From assembly GCA_029856625.1 (NCBI GenBank), contig JAHKLG010000004.1:1-29007 (forward strand): a DNA stretch of 29,007 nt. The letters are read 5' to 3'. How positions within the stretch are numbered: the first letter of the stretch is position 1; each line of letters starts with the position of its first letter. Below, piece after piece: positions 8,039 through 16,557 of this stretch. Below the pieces are notes generated by a model. It had not been told where the DNA came from and searched no databases. It was given only the letters and a program-made list of their open reading frames with translations. Position numbers and translations under genes: made by a program. The DNA is from Candidatus Njordarchaeota archaeon (GTDB taxonomy: Archaea; Asgardarchaeota; Njordarchaeia; Njordarchaeales; Njordarchaeaceae).

Positions 8039-9115
8039 CTAAGAGGGCTCTAAGCCGATTCCTTCTGCTCTAATTATACCAGGTTGTCCTTCACTACCTA
8101 TTATCTCGAATTTTGCTCCGATGATTAGTTGAGCGACCTGAATTGCTGTCAATGTGTGAAGCGAGATTTCTGATGATTTGATTTCAGACAACCCTTTTGC
8201 TAGAGCCATAAACGGTACTAATTGATCTGTGTGATGCACATCGACAGCTCCTCCGTTCTTTATTTGCTTAACGAGCCCCTCCGCGGCTTCCTGACCCACT
8301 TTTTCAGCTCTCTTCCCTCTTGCACCAAGGCTATCATATTCTAGTAAGGCATTTGTAGTAGTCTCCGCCCATAATACTATTCCAGAGCCAGGACCAAGAT
8401 GCTGATCTTTTTCTGGAGGGTACCATTCTATCTGAATGTCAATATTCTTAAATCCGGCTCTAAGGAGTACTTCTTGTGCAGCTCTAGCTTGTCTCTCAGC
8501 CACATGCTTAGGAAGCCTCACACAGTGAGAATTTCCTTTTATCTTAGTTATTGTTCCTTGCTGTGTTAATTTCTTAGGTTTTAGAGGCTCGGTAACGGGT
8601 TCTACGTAAAGTTTGACGATTCCTCCTCCCCTGGGATAGTGCCCCCTCTTGATAAGCTCTATCTTAGCATTAACACCCATATCTCTTAATCCGGGGAGTA
8701 ATACATAGCGTATAGCGTCGATTGGGGGAGACCATGGAACATCAGTTCCTCCCCTGATTGTTAGTACGCTTTCTTTTTCAGCGAAAATCAGCGCAGGAAG
8801 AATAGCCTGTATAATTAATGTAATGCTACCAGCAGTACCTGGATCAATTGTATACTCTCCTCCCCTTATCCTCTTTGGATTAAAAAACACCTGCATGGAA
8901 CCGACATAATCGCCACGTACTTCCGCATCCGTAATCCGAGCAAGAGCTCTAAGAGCCGATAAATGCTGTGGACGAAGTCCTGGATTAGAACGCTTTGCTC
9001 TAATATTAATTATTTTTACGGGTCGGCGGGTCACTGCGGCATAGGCAATTGCTGTTCTAAATATTTGTCCTCCACCCTCACCCATTGATCCATCTATTGT
9101 TATTACCTTATTCAT
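8039..9115 (-). CDS. rtcA: RNA 3'-terminal phosphate cyclase
   Basis: Converts RNA 3'-phosphate ends to 2',3'-cyclic phosphates through an adenylated His intermediate, using ATP. The N-terminus TIDGSMGEGGGQIFRTA and the following RAKRSNPGLRPQHL are diagnostic. A Gly-rich RGGTDVPWSPPID and RGHYPRGGG follow, and the catalytic His lies in VDVHHTDQLVPFMALA near the C-terminus. The 358 residues fit the archaeal/eukaryotic RTC length. It starts at ATG 9115 and is divergent from the small Cys-rich protein gene. No RtcB is nearby. Confidence 0.96.
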   Translation of the reverse strand: MNKVITIDGSMGEGGGQIFRTAIAYAAVTRRPVKIINIRAKRSNPGLRPQHLSALRALARITDAEVRGDYVGSMQVFFNPKRIRGGEYTIDPGTAGSITLIIQAILPALIFAEKESVLTIRGGTDVPWSPPIDAIRYVLLPGLRDMGVNAKIELIKRGHYPRGGGIVKLYVEPVTEPLKPKKLTQQGTITKIKGNSHCVRLPKHVAERQARAAQEVLLRAGFKNIDIQIEWYPPEKDQHLGPGSGIVLWAETTTNALLEYDSLGARGKRAEKVGQEAAEGLVKQIKNGGAVDVHHTDQLVPFMALAKGLSEIKSSEISLHTLTAIQVAQLIIGAKFEIIGSEGQPGIIRAEGIGLEPS

Positions 9116-9175
9116 CCTCTATCACCTATTCATGAAATTGGCTTATGAGAGCTAGTGGGCAAATAGTTCTGTTTT

Positions 9176-9188
9176 TCTTTTTAAAGAT
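9176..9188 (-). promoter_or_regulatory. TATA-like element for rtcA
   Basis: On the minus strand, atctttaaaaag lies about 65 nt upstream of the rtcA start. It is the best TATA match between the divergent rtcA and 9302 genes; an atttata at 9231-9237 on the plus strand could serve the other direction. Confidence 0.35.
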
Positions 9189-9301
9189 AGGTTCTTTTCA
9201 TTCATGTATTGAGAAATGATTAGCATTAAGGATTTATAGACTTGTAATTTGTCTATTTGTAGTTAGTAATTCCGAAATGTTAAATTTTGAGGAGATAAAG
9301 G

Positions 9302-9775
9302 TTGAGCATTAAAGTCAATAATATTAATGAACTATTAACCATAATCAAAGATCTTCGGCCGATAAAATGTGATTTAAAAGGTTTTGACTATCCTTGCATT
9401 CTCTGTCTGGAATGTCCTAAAGCTAATTATAAAGAGTATAAAATAGATGGCCGGCCCGAAATTTTTCTAAAGAAAACGGTTAATTCAGCGATATTATCAG
9501 TTAAAATCCCAACTAGGGATGAGCTTGATAAATTATTGGTGAGAGAAATTGGGAAAGCTTTGAAAAGAAAATGGACTTTAATTCTAGATCCCCCTGAGGA
9601 TGGTTATGATTTCTCTCTTTTGATAAAAGCTACGGACGTGTCGTCACCAATAGTATTTAATACTATCGCCAAATTTCTAAAAGAATTCGTAAGAAATATT
9701 ATGCAAGCCTTAACAGAGGCAAGATCTCTCATTAAAAGATGGGCTGAATCTCAAGTTGAGAAGTTCCAATCCTAG
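9302..9775 (+). CDS. Uncharacterised protein with N-terminal Cys cluster
   Basis: The start is TTG at 9302, supported by a strong GAGGAGAT site about 5-10 nt upstream. I do not recognise this 157-residue protein. It has four Cys near the N-terminus: C23, then C32-x2-C35-x2-C38 in YPCILCLECPK, a likely metal site. The middle is mixed alpha/beta with a WTLILDPPEDGYDFSLLIKA segment, and the C-terminal 50 residues look helical and amphipathic. There is no signal peptide or membrane helix. It is convergent with the CYTH gene: one CTAG palindrome provides the stop codon on both strands. Its function is unknown. Confidence 0.75.
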   Translation: MSIKVNNINELLTIIKDLRPIKCDLKGFDYPCILCLECPKANYKEYKIDGRPEIFLKKTVNSAILSVKIPTRDELDKLLVREIGKALKRKWTLILDPPEDGYDFSLLIKATDVSSPIVFNTIAKFLKEFVRNIMQALTEARSLIKRWAESQVEKFQS

Positions 9776-10329
9776 ATTTCCTTAATCATCTCAGTGTAAT
9801 ACCTCTGTTCAATATTACCGATACCAGGTAGATTGGCTAAAAAATTTATAACTTCCTTCCGAGCCTCTTTGAGCTCAGAATTTGTTTTCGCAAGCACTTC
9901 TACTTCAACAAAGTATCCTAAATCAATATGCTTTCCCCTATAGAAGCCGCTGACACGACAAAGATAAACCTTAAGCTTACCCTTCTGAAAAACAATTCCT
10001 CTCTTCTCCTTAACTAAATCTACAAGAAAGCCGAGTTTCTTAAGTATTTTTACCAAATCCATAGAGTTAATAGGGATTTCTATTTCCTCTCTAATACTCC
10101 TGTCCCCCCTTAATGAAGGCCCCTTATAAGTTAATAAGATGCGCGTATGAGAGCCATCTTTCTCTATTCTTAAGCGCAATTCCTCATCGCTTTTTGCAAA
10201 ATCTCGGCATGGGTGATTAAAATAATAATCTTTTACTTCAAATTTCCTCTCAGTGAATCCTCTTTGTTTAAGGTACTCAGAAACAGAACTTGGATTTATG
10301 ACATGAGCTTTTACCTCTACCTCATACAT
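9772..10329 (-). CDS. CYTH-domain protein (class IV adenylate cyclase / triphosphatase-like, CyaB family)
   Basis: The 185-residue protein opens with the CYTH signature ExExK (YEVEVKAH, E3, E5, K7). It continues with the charged tunnel strands of the family: EELRLRIEKDG, ILLTYKGPS, IREEIEIPI, KVYLCRVSGF and YFVEVEVLA. Such tunnels bind triphosphates with divalent metal; members are adenylate cyclases, thiamine triphosphatases or inorganic triphosphatases. Archaeal members are usually annotated CyaB, but the true substrate is uncertain. It is divergent from nop5 and shares its stop palindrome with the convergent gene on the other strand. Confidence 0.88.
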   Translation of the reverse strand: MYEVEVKAHVINPSSVSEYLKQRGFTERKFEVKDYYFNHPCRDFAKSDEELRLRIEKDGSHTRILLTYKGPSLRGDRSIREEIEIPINSMDLVKILKKLGFLVDLVKEKRGIVFQKGKLKVYLCRVSGFYRGKHIDLGYFVEVEVLAKTNSELKEARKEVINFLANLPGIGNIEQRYYTEMIKEI

Positions 10330-10388
10330 TAAACTCCACCCTTTAGACGGAGGAGAGAACCTTTATTAGCGCCGTTTTCATAAGTAAT

Positions 10389-10398
10389 TATTTATATG
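10389..10398 (+). promoter_or_regulatory. TATA-like element for nop5-fibrillarin
   Basis: The stretch tatttatatg lies about 95 nt before the nop5 ATG and is the best TATA match in this divergent gap. It predicts a leader of about 70 nt. A GGTGA ribosome site sits 6 nt before the ATG. Confidence 0.45.
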
Positions 10399-10490
10399 CT
10401 AGCGAACACTTCTATGATTTTGAGTCGTTAAAAATCTATTTCATCGGAGCTGAATATTAACACTATCTGAGCTTAATGCGGTGAAGAAAT

Positions 10491-11714
10491 ATGTGGTTGC
10501 TAGTAACATATCCGGGAGTCTTTGCGATCTCTGAGGGTTTGAAGGACGTCGTTTTCAGGCCGTTTGGAAATGGAAAACCAGACGTAAACAGAGCGTCTTA
10601 TGCATTATCGATGATAGAGAAGCGAAAAATCGTTGACGAATTAAGAGATGTGTTAGAGAAGATTGGAAAGGCGCCATTAAAGACTGATAGCGAGTTTGTA
10701 GCAGACATAATAAAAGCTGAATATCCGGATATCCCTATACAGATAGTGATGGAAGGTGATGAGCTCTTAAAGATTCGAGAAAGAATTAGCGAATACCTAA
10801 TAGAGCTCTTTGGAACATACGAAAAGTATGTAGAATTTGTAAATAGGGTGGGTATTGAATTAGCTAAAGAAAAGTTGCAGGAGGCTGGAGAACGTAGAGA
10901 TTTAATGATTATTAGAGCAGTAACTATCTCTGAAGATCTCACTAAGATGATTAACACGCTTGTTTCTCATGTTAGAGAATGGTACGGCTACTATTGGCCC
11001 GAGCTAGGAAAAGCTGTAGAAGATCATCCTTTATATCTAAAGCTAATAGCAGAACTTGGCTCGGTTGATAATTTCACTGAAGAGAATTTAAGAAAGATAA
11101 TCAAGAGCGAGAGATTGATAAAGGAGATCTTAAAGGCCAAAGAAGAAAGAGTAGGTATTAAAATGACCGAAGAAGACATTAAGATGATTCAGGAAGTTGC
11201 CAGAAGAGCCTTAGACCTATACGATCAAAAGGCGAGAATACTCAAGTATTTAGATGAGTTAATGAAGGAAACAGCTCCTAATATAAGGGCGCTTGTTGGT
11301 TCAGTAATAGGAGCTAAATTAATTAGAAAAGCCGGAGGATTAGCCGAGTTAGCTAAAATGCCCGCCAGTACTATTCAAATCCTAGGCGCTGAAAAAGCAT
11401 TATTTAGAGCTCTTCAGGGAAGAGGAACTCCTCCAAAGCACGGAATAATATTCCAAGACCCGAGGATATTTAGATCTCCGTGGTGGCAGAGAGGAAAAAT
11501 TGCTCGAGCGCTTGCGGGTAAGCTAGCCATAGCGGCGAGGGTAGATTATTTTAGCGGAGAGTATATTGGTGATGAGTTATTAGCAGAACTTGAGAGAAGG
11601 ATTGAAGAGATTAAAAAGAAGTATCCAAAGCCTCCAGCTGCTAAGAAGAGGGCTCCAGCTAAACCTAGTAAACCGAAGAGAAAACCTAAGGGTAAAAAGC
11701 GTAAAAAGAAATAA
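10491..11714 (+). CDS. nop5: Nop5 (C/D box RNP core protein, Nop56/58 homologue)
   Basis: The scaffold of archaeal C/D box RNPs, bridging L7Ae on guide RNA and fibrillarin for 2'-O-methylation. The 407 residues contain an N-terminal domain that binds fibrillarin, a helical coiled-coil region (about 130-250), and the Nop domain with the hallmark APNIRALVGSVIGAKLI, then KMPASTIQILGAEKALFRAL and GIIFQDPRIFRSPWWQRGKIARALA. The tail is Lys/Pro-rich, as usual in this family. Fibrillarin follows 21 nt downstream, so the two are co-transcribed, a conserved archaeal arrangement. Confidence 0.97.
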   Translation: MWLLVTYPGVFAISEGLKDVVFRPFGNGKPDVNRASYALSMIEKRKIVDELRDVLEKIGKAPLKTDSEFVADIIKAEYPDIPIQIVMEGDELLKIRERISEYLIELFGTYEKYVEFVNRVGIELAKEKLQEAGERRDLMIIRAVTISEDLTKMINTLVSHVREWYGYYWPELGKAVEDHPLYLKLIAELGSVDNFTEENLRKIIKSERLIKEILKAKEERVGIKMTEEDIKMIQEVARRALDLYDQKARILKYLDELMKETAPNIRALVGSVIGAKLIRKAGGLAELAKMPASTIQILGAEKALFRALQGRGTPPKHGIIFQDPRIFRSPWWQRGKIARALAGKLAIAARVDYFSGEYIGDELLAELERRIEEIKKKYPKPPAAKKRAPAKPSKPKRKPKGKKRKKK

Positions 11715-11735
11715 TATGGTTAAGAGGTGGTTGTC

Positions 11736-12434
11736 TTGCCTATTGAGGTAATAAGTGTAGAGGAGGCTTTTCCTGGAATATACTATATTGAATTTGAGGA
11801 TGGAAGGAAAGTATTAGCTACTAAGAACCTAGTACCTGGTCATACAGTATATGATGAAAAACTTGTTCGTTACCAAGGAGCCGAGTATAGAGTATGGAGT
11901 CCATATAGAAGCAAGCTTGCTGCAGCAATAATGAATGGCTTGAAGGAAGTGCCTATTAAGGAAGGAAGTAGAATCCTATATTTAGGTATTGCATCAGGAA
12001 CAACTGCGAGTCATATGTCAGATATCATAGGACCACGCGGAATAATTTACGGCATTGAATTCGCCCCTAGGCCCTTAAGAGATCTCGTAAAAGTAGCTGA
12101 GAAGAGGAAGAATATTATACCCTTACTTAAGGATGCAAGATTGCCTCAAGAATATGCATACATTGGAGAAAGCGTTGACGTTCTTTATGCAGATTTAGCT
12201 CAGCCTTTCCAAGCAGAGATATTCATAAAGAACGCAAAGATGTTCCTTAAGAGAGGGGGAGCTGGGCTAATAGCTATAAAAGCAAGGTCGATCGATGTAA
12301 CTAGACCGCCCGAGGAGATATTTGAGGAACAAAAGAAAATCCTCGAAGAGGGGGGATTCGAGGTAGTAGAAGGTATTCGGCTAGATCCCTACGCTAGAGA
12401 CCACATAATGTTTAGAATGATTTTCAGGGGTTAA
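11736..12434 (+). CDS. flpA: Fibrillarin-like rRNA/tRNA 2'-O-methyltransferase
   Basis: The SAM-dependent methyltransferase of the C/D box RNP. I prefer the TTG at 11736 (MPIEVISVEE), which has GAGGTG 6 nt upstream; the GTG at 11727 would lie inside that site. Of 232 residues, the N-terminus is a small beta domain (GIYYIEFEDGRKVLATKN). The Rossmann SAM motif is ILYLGIASGTTASHMSDI, followed by GIEFAPR, VDVLYADLAQP and AIKARSIDVT with the catalytic lysine region. It ends at 12434 and overlaps the convergent THUMP-SPOUT gene by 4 nt. Confidence 0.97.
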   Translation: MPIEVISVEEAFPGIYYIEFEDGRKVLATKNLVPGHTVYDEKLVRYQGAEYRVWSPYRSKLAAAIMNGLKEVPIKEGSRILYLGIASGTTASHMSDIIGPRGIIYGIEFAPRPLRDLVKVAEKRKNIIPLLKDARLPQEYAYIGESVDVLYADLAQPFQAEIFIKNAKMFLKRGGAGLIAIKARSIDVTRPPEEIFEEQKKILEEGGFEVVEGIRLDPYARDHIMFRMIFRG

Positions 12435-13492
12435 GTTCTCCCTTTCTTCCCCTTTTTACGATTATAATAACAAAGGATTAGAGCCGATAAAACAGCTGGT
12501 ATTGTATGTTCGGTTGCAAATGTAACACCTGGGCATAAGTTAATTACGTATTTTGCCCAACGTATCAAACCAGTTGGGATACCCTCTCTAGCTCCCGCAA
12601 ACACGTTAATGCGTTTTTCTTGAGCTAAAAGGTCACCTATTTCCGTACAGGTTTCTTCATTCAGCATTCTTCCACGTGCGCTTGTAACGATAAAGACTTC
12701 GCCATACCTAGACCTTGCCAGTTGGAACAATTCATAAATCCTAATAGGGACTAATCGCACCTTTCTAGCATAACTCTTTTTCTGAACCTCATATCGTGAA
12801 GCACGACCTTCTAATACTCCCTTCAGAAATGGCTCAAAATCATTTATATCCACAACTTTATGGAGTGCGATCACTAGTTCACCTATCTCAAATGCCTGCG
12901 CAGCCCGTCCAATTCTAACGCCCATCCTATAGGCGCCTTCCGGATCTCCATTAACAAATGGTAATTGGATAACTGATATCTTACTGAGAAATTTAAGTGT
13001 CTCATCACTCTTGGGCTTCTTTATCGCCTGCTCGGGAGTTATTGAGATGTAAGCATTTTTATCAAATATTTCTACCCAAATTACCTTATCCGGCGCTTCT
13101 AAATTCACAGGATTATTCAGCTCCTCCTTTATCTTTGCTCCTACTGCGACATTCACATCAATGCTTGTGAAATCATGAGAACCTCTCCTAGTAGTTCTCA
13201 CGGCAAAGCTTTCTCCAGTATATAGGTACTTCCTAGCAACATTCAGAGCAACCTCAGTTATTGCGTCAATCTTGGCAATGCTTTGACCGTGAACTGGTAA
13301 GACCTTTTCTATCTCTGGTATTTTTCTGAGTATTTCTTTAAATCCAACATCTGGATCAATGCCATCGATGAATACGATTCCATCGCGACCAAGAGGTCGT
13401 GGGGTAACCTTCGCATGCGGAAAAATATCAAGAACACGAGTAGCGACTATCTTTTCGAAACCCCTACGAACCTTAAGTATAATAGAAACCAT
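12431..13492 (-). CDS. THUMP-domain protein fused to SPOUT RNA methylase domain (AF2226-like)
   Basis: I start this at ATG 13492 (MVSIILKVRRGFEKIVATRV). The reading frame stays open upstream, but only because it runs into the RNase P RNA gene. The 353-residue protein has an N-terminal ferredoxin-like plus THUMP region (FAVRTTRRGSHDFTSIDVNVAVGA matches the THUMP core, which binds tRNA or rRNA). A C-terminal SPOUT-like part follows (EVFIVTSARGR, then NVFAGAREGIPTGL, then LCPGVTFATEHTIPAVLSALI). This matches the archaeal THUMP-SPOUT family of predicted RNA methylases; its target is not known to me. It lies 27 nt downstream of the RNase P RNA on the same strand. Confidence 0.85.
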   Translation of the reverse strand: MVSIILKVRRGFEKIVATRVLDIFPHAKVTPRPLGRDGIVFIDGIDPDVGFKEILRKIPEIEKVLPVHGQSIAKIDAITEVALNVARKYLYTGESFAVRTTRRGSHDFTSIDVNVAVGAKIKEELNNPVNLEAPDKVIWVEIFDKNAYISITPEQAIKKPKSDETLKFLSKISVIQLPFVNGDPEGAYRMGVRIGRAAQAFEIGELVIALHKVVDINDFEPFLKGVLEGRASRYEVQKKSYARKVRLVPIRIYELFQLARSRYGEVFIVTSARGRMLNEETCTEIGDLLAQEKRINVFAGAREGIPTGLIRWAKYVINLCPGVTFATEHTIPAVLSALILCYYNRKKGKKGRT

Positions 13493-13518
13493 CAAAGAAC
13501 ACCAAGAAGGGAATATTT

Positions 13519-13880
13519 GGGAGGGGTGGCGGGGATAGCCCCCCTTCTGTATCCCGGAGCCGCCTCTAAGAGGCGGCACTCCGGTCGCGGCATTCTACTA
13601 AGCGCTAAGCTACCGCCTCATCTCATCAGCGGTAGCCTTCGCTTGCTCCCGCGCCGTCGGGCCGTTTCACCGCTTCCCCGCACCTCTTCGACGGGTTAGC
13701 TCGGGAGCCGTTGCCAGCTCCCTTCACCGCGTCATCATCATTGATGCGGGGACGTTCCGTTTCTGTTCCCGGAGCTGGGGGTCTCCCCCCAGCGGCTTAC
13801 GCCGCGGCGCTTTTAGAGGGAGGGGGGAACTTCCTCGGGCGCTTTAAGCGCCCGACAGCCGCTTCCCCGCCTCCCCTTTT
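13519..13880 (-). ncRNA. rnpB: RNase P RNA
   Basis: The catalytic RNA of RNase P, which removes tRNA 5' leaders. All universal elements are seen on the minus strand. Conserved region I is GAGGAA (13831-13836), running into a C6 run. GGTGAAACGG is at 13662-13671 and GGAGCAAG at 13642-13649. Conserved region V is ACAGAA (13545-13550), followed by G6 and CUAU. The C6 and G6 runs pair as helix P4. P1 forms between GGGGAGGCGGGG (13876-13865) and CCCCGCCACCCC (13534-13523) with one A-A mismatch. A P3-like hairpin is at 13837-13853. It is strongly GC-rich against an AT-rich background. The ends are approximate, set from P1. Confidence 0.93.
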
Positions 13881-13920
13881 CCCTTTAGTTTCTAGATACA
13901 TCTCTAAGTAAAATGCACAA

Positions 13921-13930
13921 CTTATATAAT
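13921..13930. promoter_or_regulatory. TATA element usable in both directions between rnpB and the FBP aldolase/phosphatase gene
   Basis: The sequence cttatataat reads as a TATA box on either strand (minus: attatataag). It lies about 45 nt from the RNase P RNA 5' end on one side and about 57 nt from the FBP aldolase/phosphatase ATG on the other. No other good TATA match serves either gene. Confidence 0.5.
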
Positions 13931-13986
13931 ATTTCCTCTTCTTATGTTGTGTGAAGAGGGAATACATATAGTGATGGTGAATTTGA

Positions 13987-15138
13987 ATGAAAATCACGGT
14001 ATCGTTAATTAAAGCGGATGTAGGAGGCTGGCCTGGACACGTTAAGGTTCATCCCAAGCTTCTAGAAATAGCGAGGGAAGAGCTTGAAAAAGCAAAAAAG
14101 GAAGGACTAATAATTGATTACTTTGTTTTCAATGCTGGCGATGATTTACAACTACTTATGACCCATACCCATGGTGTTGATAATTCTAAGATTCATGAAC
14201 TAGCTTGGAATACATTCGTCAAAGCAGCAGAAGAGGCAAGAAAACTCAAGTTATATGGTGCTGGTCAGGATTTGTTAAGCGAAGCTTTCAGCGGAAATGT
14301 TAGGGGCATGGGTCCTGGAGTTGCAGAGATGGAGTTTGAAGAAAGACCTAGTGAGCCATTAATAGTTTTTGCCGCGGATAAAACAGAGCCAGGAGCATTC
14401 AACCTACCTATCTTTAGAATTTTTGCAGATCCATTTAACACAGCTGGATTGGTAATTGATCCTAGAATGCATAAGGGCTTTAAATTCCACATAATGGACG
14501 TATATGAAGGGAAAATCATAGAGTTATCTTCTCCAGAGGAGATGTACGATATATTAGCCCTAATAGGCCAACCTGGACGTTTTGTGATAAAGTATATTTA
14601 CTCTAAGGATCCTGAGATCGGAATAGCGGCATCTATTAGTACTGAGCGACTAAATCTAATTGCTGGCAAATATGTGGGTAAAGATGACCCAGTATGCTTA
14701 ATAAGAGCACAACATGGCTTGCCAGCGGTTGGAGAGATTCTAGAAGCATTTGCTTTCCCACACTTAGTAGCTGGGTGGATGAGGGGAAGTCATCATGGAC
14801 CATTATTGCCAGTACCTCTTAAGTACTCTCAGTGTACTAGATTTGATGGACCTCCAAGGATTATATCCCTGGGATTCCAACTCAGTAATGGAAAACTAGT
14901 TGGCCCAGTAGATCTGTTTGATGACCCTGCTTTCGATTATACTAGAATGAAGGCTATGGAAATAGCAGATTACATTCGAAGGCATGGGCCATTTGAGCCC
15001 CACCGGCTATCGGCAGAGGAAATGGAATATACCACATTACCAAAGGTTCTTGAAAAGCTTAAGGATCGCTGGAGAAAAGTTGGTCCAGAAGCGAAGAAGG
15101 CTTGGGCAGCTGGTGAACTAACGGAGTCCCATGAGTAA
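13987..15138 (+). CDS. fbp: Bifunctional fructose-1,6-bisphosphate aldolase/phosphatase
   Basis: The archaeal gluconeogenic enzyme that condenses triose phosphates and then dephosphorylates FBP to fructose 6-phosphate, with Mg2+. The 383 residues show the full family signature: MKITVSLIKADVGGWPGH at the start, DDLQLLMTHTHGVDN, GAGQDLLSEAFSGNVRGMGPG, FAADKTEPGAFNLP, the HHGPLLPVPL region and FDGPPRI. The N-terminal Asp and His residues are metal ligands in this family. ATG 13987 has GGTGA 6 nt upstream. With tpiA in the same window it supports gluconeogenesis. Confidence 0.97.
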   Translation: MKITVSLIKADVGGWPGHVKVHPKLLEIAREELEKAKKEGLIIDYFVFNAGDDLQLLMTHTHGVDNSKIHELAWNTFVKAAEEARKLKLYGAGQDLLSEAFSGNVRGMGPGVAEMEFEERPSEPLIVFAADKTEPGAFNLPIFRIFADPFNTAGLVIDPRMHKGFKFHIMDVYEGKIIELSSPEEMYDILALIGQPGRFVIKYIYSKDPEIGIAASISTERLNLIAGKYVGKDDPVCLIRAQHGLPAVGEILEAFAFPHLVAGWMRGSHHGPLLPVPLKYSQCTRFDGPPRIISLGFQLSNGKLVGPVDLFDDPAFDYTRMKAMEIADYIRRHGPFEPHRLSAEEMEYTTLPKVLEKLKDRWRKVGPEAKKAWAAGELTESHE

Positions 15139-15141
15139 TTC

Positions 15142-16416
15142 CTAGGTTCCTATTTCGAAACTTCTTAAATATTCTTTTTGTTCTTCTGTTAACTCATCTA
15201 TTTCTACTCCTAATGTTTTAAGCTTTAATCTGGCTACCTCTTCATCGATCTCTTTTGGCACAATATACACTTTTCTATCCAGATTTTTACCCTCTTTAGC
15301 TAAGTATTCAATAGAGAGAGCTTGAAGAGAGAAGCTTAAATCCATGATCTCAGTCGCATGACCCTGTCCAGCTACCAAGTTAACTAATCTTCCTTTAGCA
15401 AGTAGGTATAGCTTCTTACCATTCTTTAGGGTATACTCCTCTACTAAATAATCGTTCCAAGGCAGACCAAAATACCTAGTCTTTTTCTTTGATACAGCTA
15501 GTTCCTCTAAATCTGGTTTCCATACCTCAACGTCAAAATGACCAGCATTAGCGAAGATGCATTTATCTTTCGCTGCCAAGAAATGCTCTTTTCTCACTAC
15601 CTTCTTAACACCCGTTGCGGTTATGACTATATCAGCTCTCCTAACAGCATCCATTAACTTCATTACTTCGAAACCATCCATAATAGCTTCTACAGCTCTA
15701 ATTGGATTGACCTCGGTAACAATCACTCTTGCTCCCATACCCCTAGCTCTTAAAGCAATTCCTCGCCCGCACCATCCATAACCACAAACAACTACAGTTT
15801 TCCCTGCAAAAGTAAGATTGGTGGCATTCAGTATTCCAAAAATAGTTGATTCTCCAGTACCGTATCTATTATCGAACAGATATTTCATGTAAGCATTATT
15901 AACAGCTATGACTGGGAATGCTAATTTCTTTTCTCTCTCCATGTTCTTAAGCCTAATAACCCCTGTAGTTGTTTCTTCTGTTCCACCAATTATGTTTTCT
16001 AGAAGCTCTTTCCTTTCTTTATGTAACAAAACTATCAAGTCTGCTCCATCATCAACAACTATTTGGGGTTCATTATCAAGCACTCTGTTTAGATTCTCAT
16101 AATATTCCTCGACGCTTTCACCACGCCATGCGTAAACTTTGGCCCATCTAGTTAATGCGGCTGCAACATCATCTTGTGTGCTTTCTGGATTACAGCTTGT
16201 TATAGCAACTTTAGCTCCTCCTTTTACAAGTGTCTTTACTAGCACTGCTGTTTTTGCCTCTAAGTGAAGAGCCATTCCAATTGTAAGTCCTCTTAATGGT
16301 TTTTCCTTCTCGAATCTTCTGCGAATCTCTGCTAGAACATGCATGAAGTTCTCAGCCCATTCTATTTTTAATTCACCCTTATCTCTAAGAGAAAGATCCC
16401 TAACAATGCTCTCCAT
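15142..16416 (-). CDS. ahcY: S-adenosyl- (or S-inosyl-) homocysteine hydrolase
   Basis: Splits SAH to homocysteine and adenosine (or S-inosylhomocysteine to inosine), with bound NAD. The 424 residues include the substrate domain (H51 in MALHLEAKTA; the Asp pair in VVDDGAD at 122-123; MKYLFDNRYGTGES with K178 and D182) and the NAD loop CGYGWCGRG (211-219) followed by the TEVNPIRAVEA dinucleotide segment. GQGHATEIMDLSFSLQALS lies near the end. The C-terminus lacks the KPDHYRY-type tail of bacterial and eukaryotic enzymes, as in thermophile forms. It is divergent from an MTA/SAH deaminase gene. In Methanocaldococcus the homologue prefers the deaminated substrate, so the paired deaminase makes that possible here too. 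Confidence 0.95.
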   Translation of the reverse strand: MESIVRDLSLRDKGELKIEWAENFMHVLAEIRRRFEKEKPLRGLTIGMALHLEAKTAVLVKTLVKGGAKVAITSCNPESTQDDVAAALTRWAKVYAWRGESVEEYYENLNRVLDNEPQIVVDDGADLIVLLHKERKELLENIIGGTEETTTGVIRLKNMEREKKLAFPVIAVNNAYMKYLFDNRYGTGESTIFGILNATNLTFAGKTVVVCGYGWCGRGIALRARGMGARVIVTEVNPIRAVEAIMDGFEVMKLMDAVRRADIVITATGVKKVVRKEHFLAAKDKCIFANAGHFDVEVWKPDLEELAVSKKKTRYFGLPWNDYLVEEYTLKNGKKLYLLAKGRLVNLVAGQGHATEIMDLSFSLQALSIEYLAKEGKNLDRKVYIVPKEIDEEVARLKLKTLGVEIDELTEEQKEYLRSFEIGT

Positions 16417-16557
16417 TACTATTCACCACATAACTGACGAAGGTAATTATTAGAATAAGTTCATTGTTAGGCACTAATAAGAATGTGATAAAAAAGCTTT
16501 TTCTTTGGTTTATTACATGTTATGCTCTGGAGTCCTATTAGTTCATAGGTGAGTAGA

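Noticed and set aside
10410..10472. Possible C/D box RNA or kink-turn in the nop5 leader (ATGATTT, then CTGA twice)
   Set aside because: The C box is poor (RUGAUGA not matched), no C' box is seen and no terminal stem forms. It could be revisited, since L7Ae binding to leaders is known in archaea.
13493..13579. N-terminal extension of the THUMP-SPOUT protein by 29 residues
   Set aside because: It would run into the 3' end and P1 helix of RNase P RNA, and the family start matches the Met at 13492.
13415..13911. Plus-strand open frames of 94 and 66 codons, and a minus-strand 66-codon frame
   Set aside because: They overlie the RNase P RNA, and their composition (Pro, Arg, Ser-rich) reflects GC-rich structural RNA.
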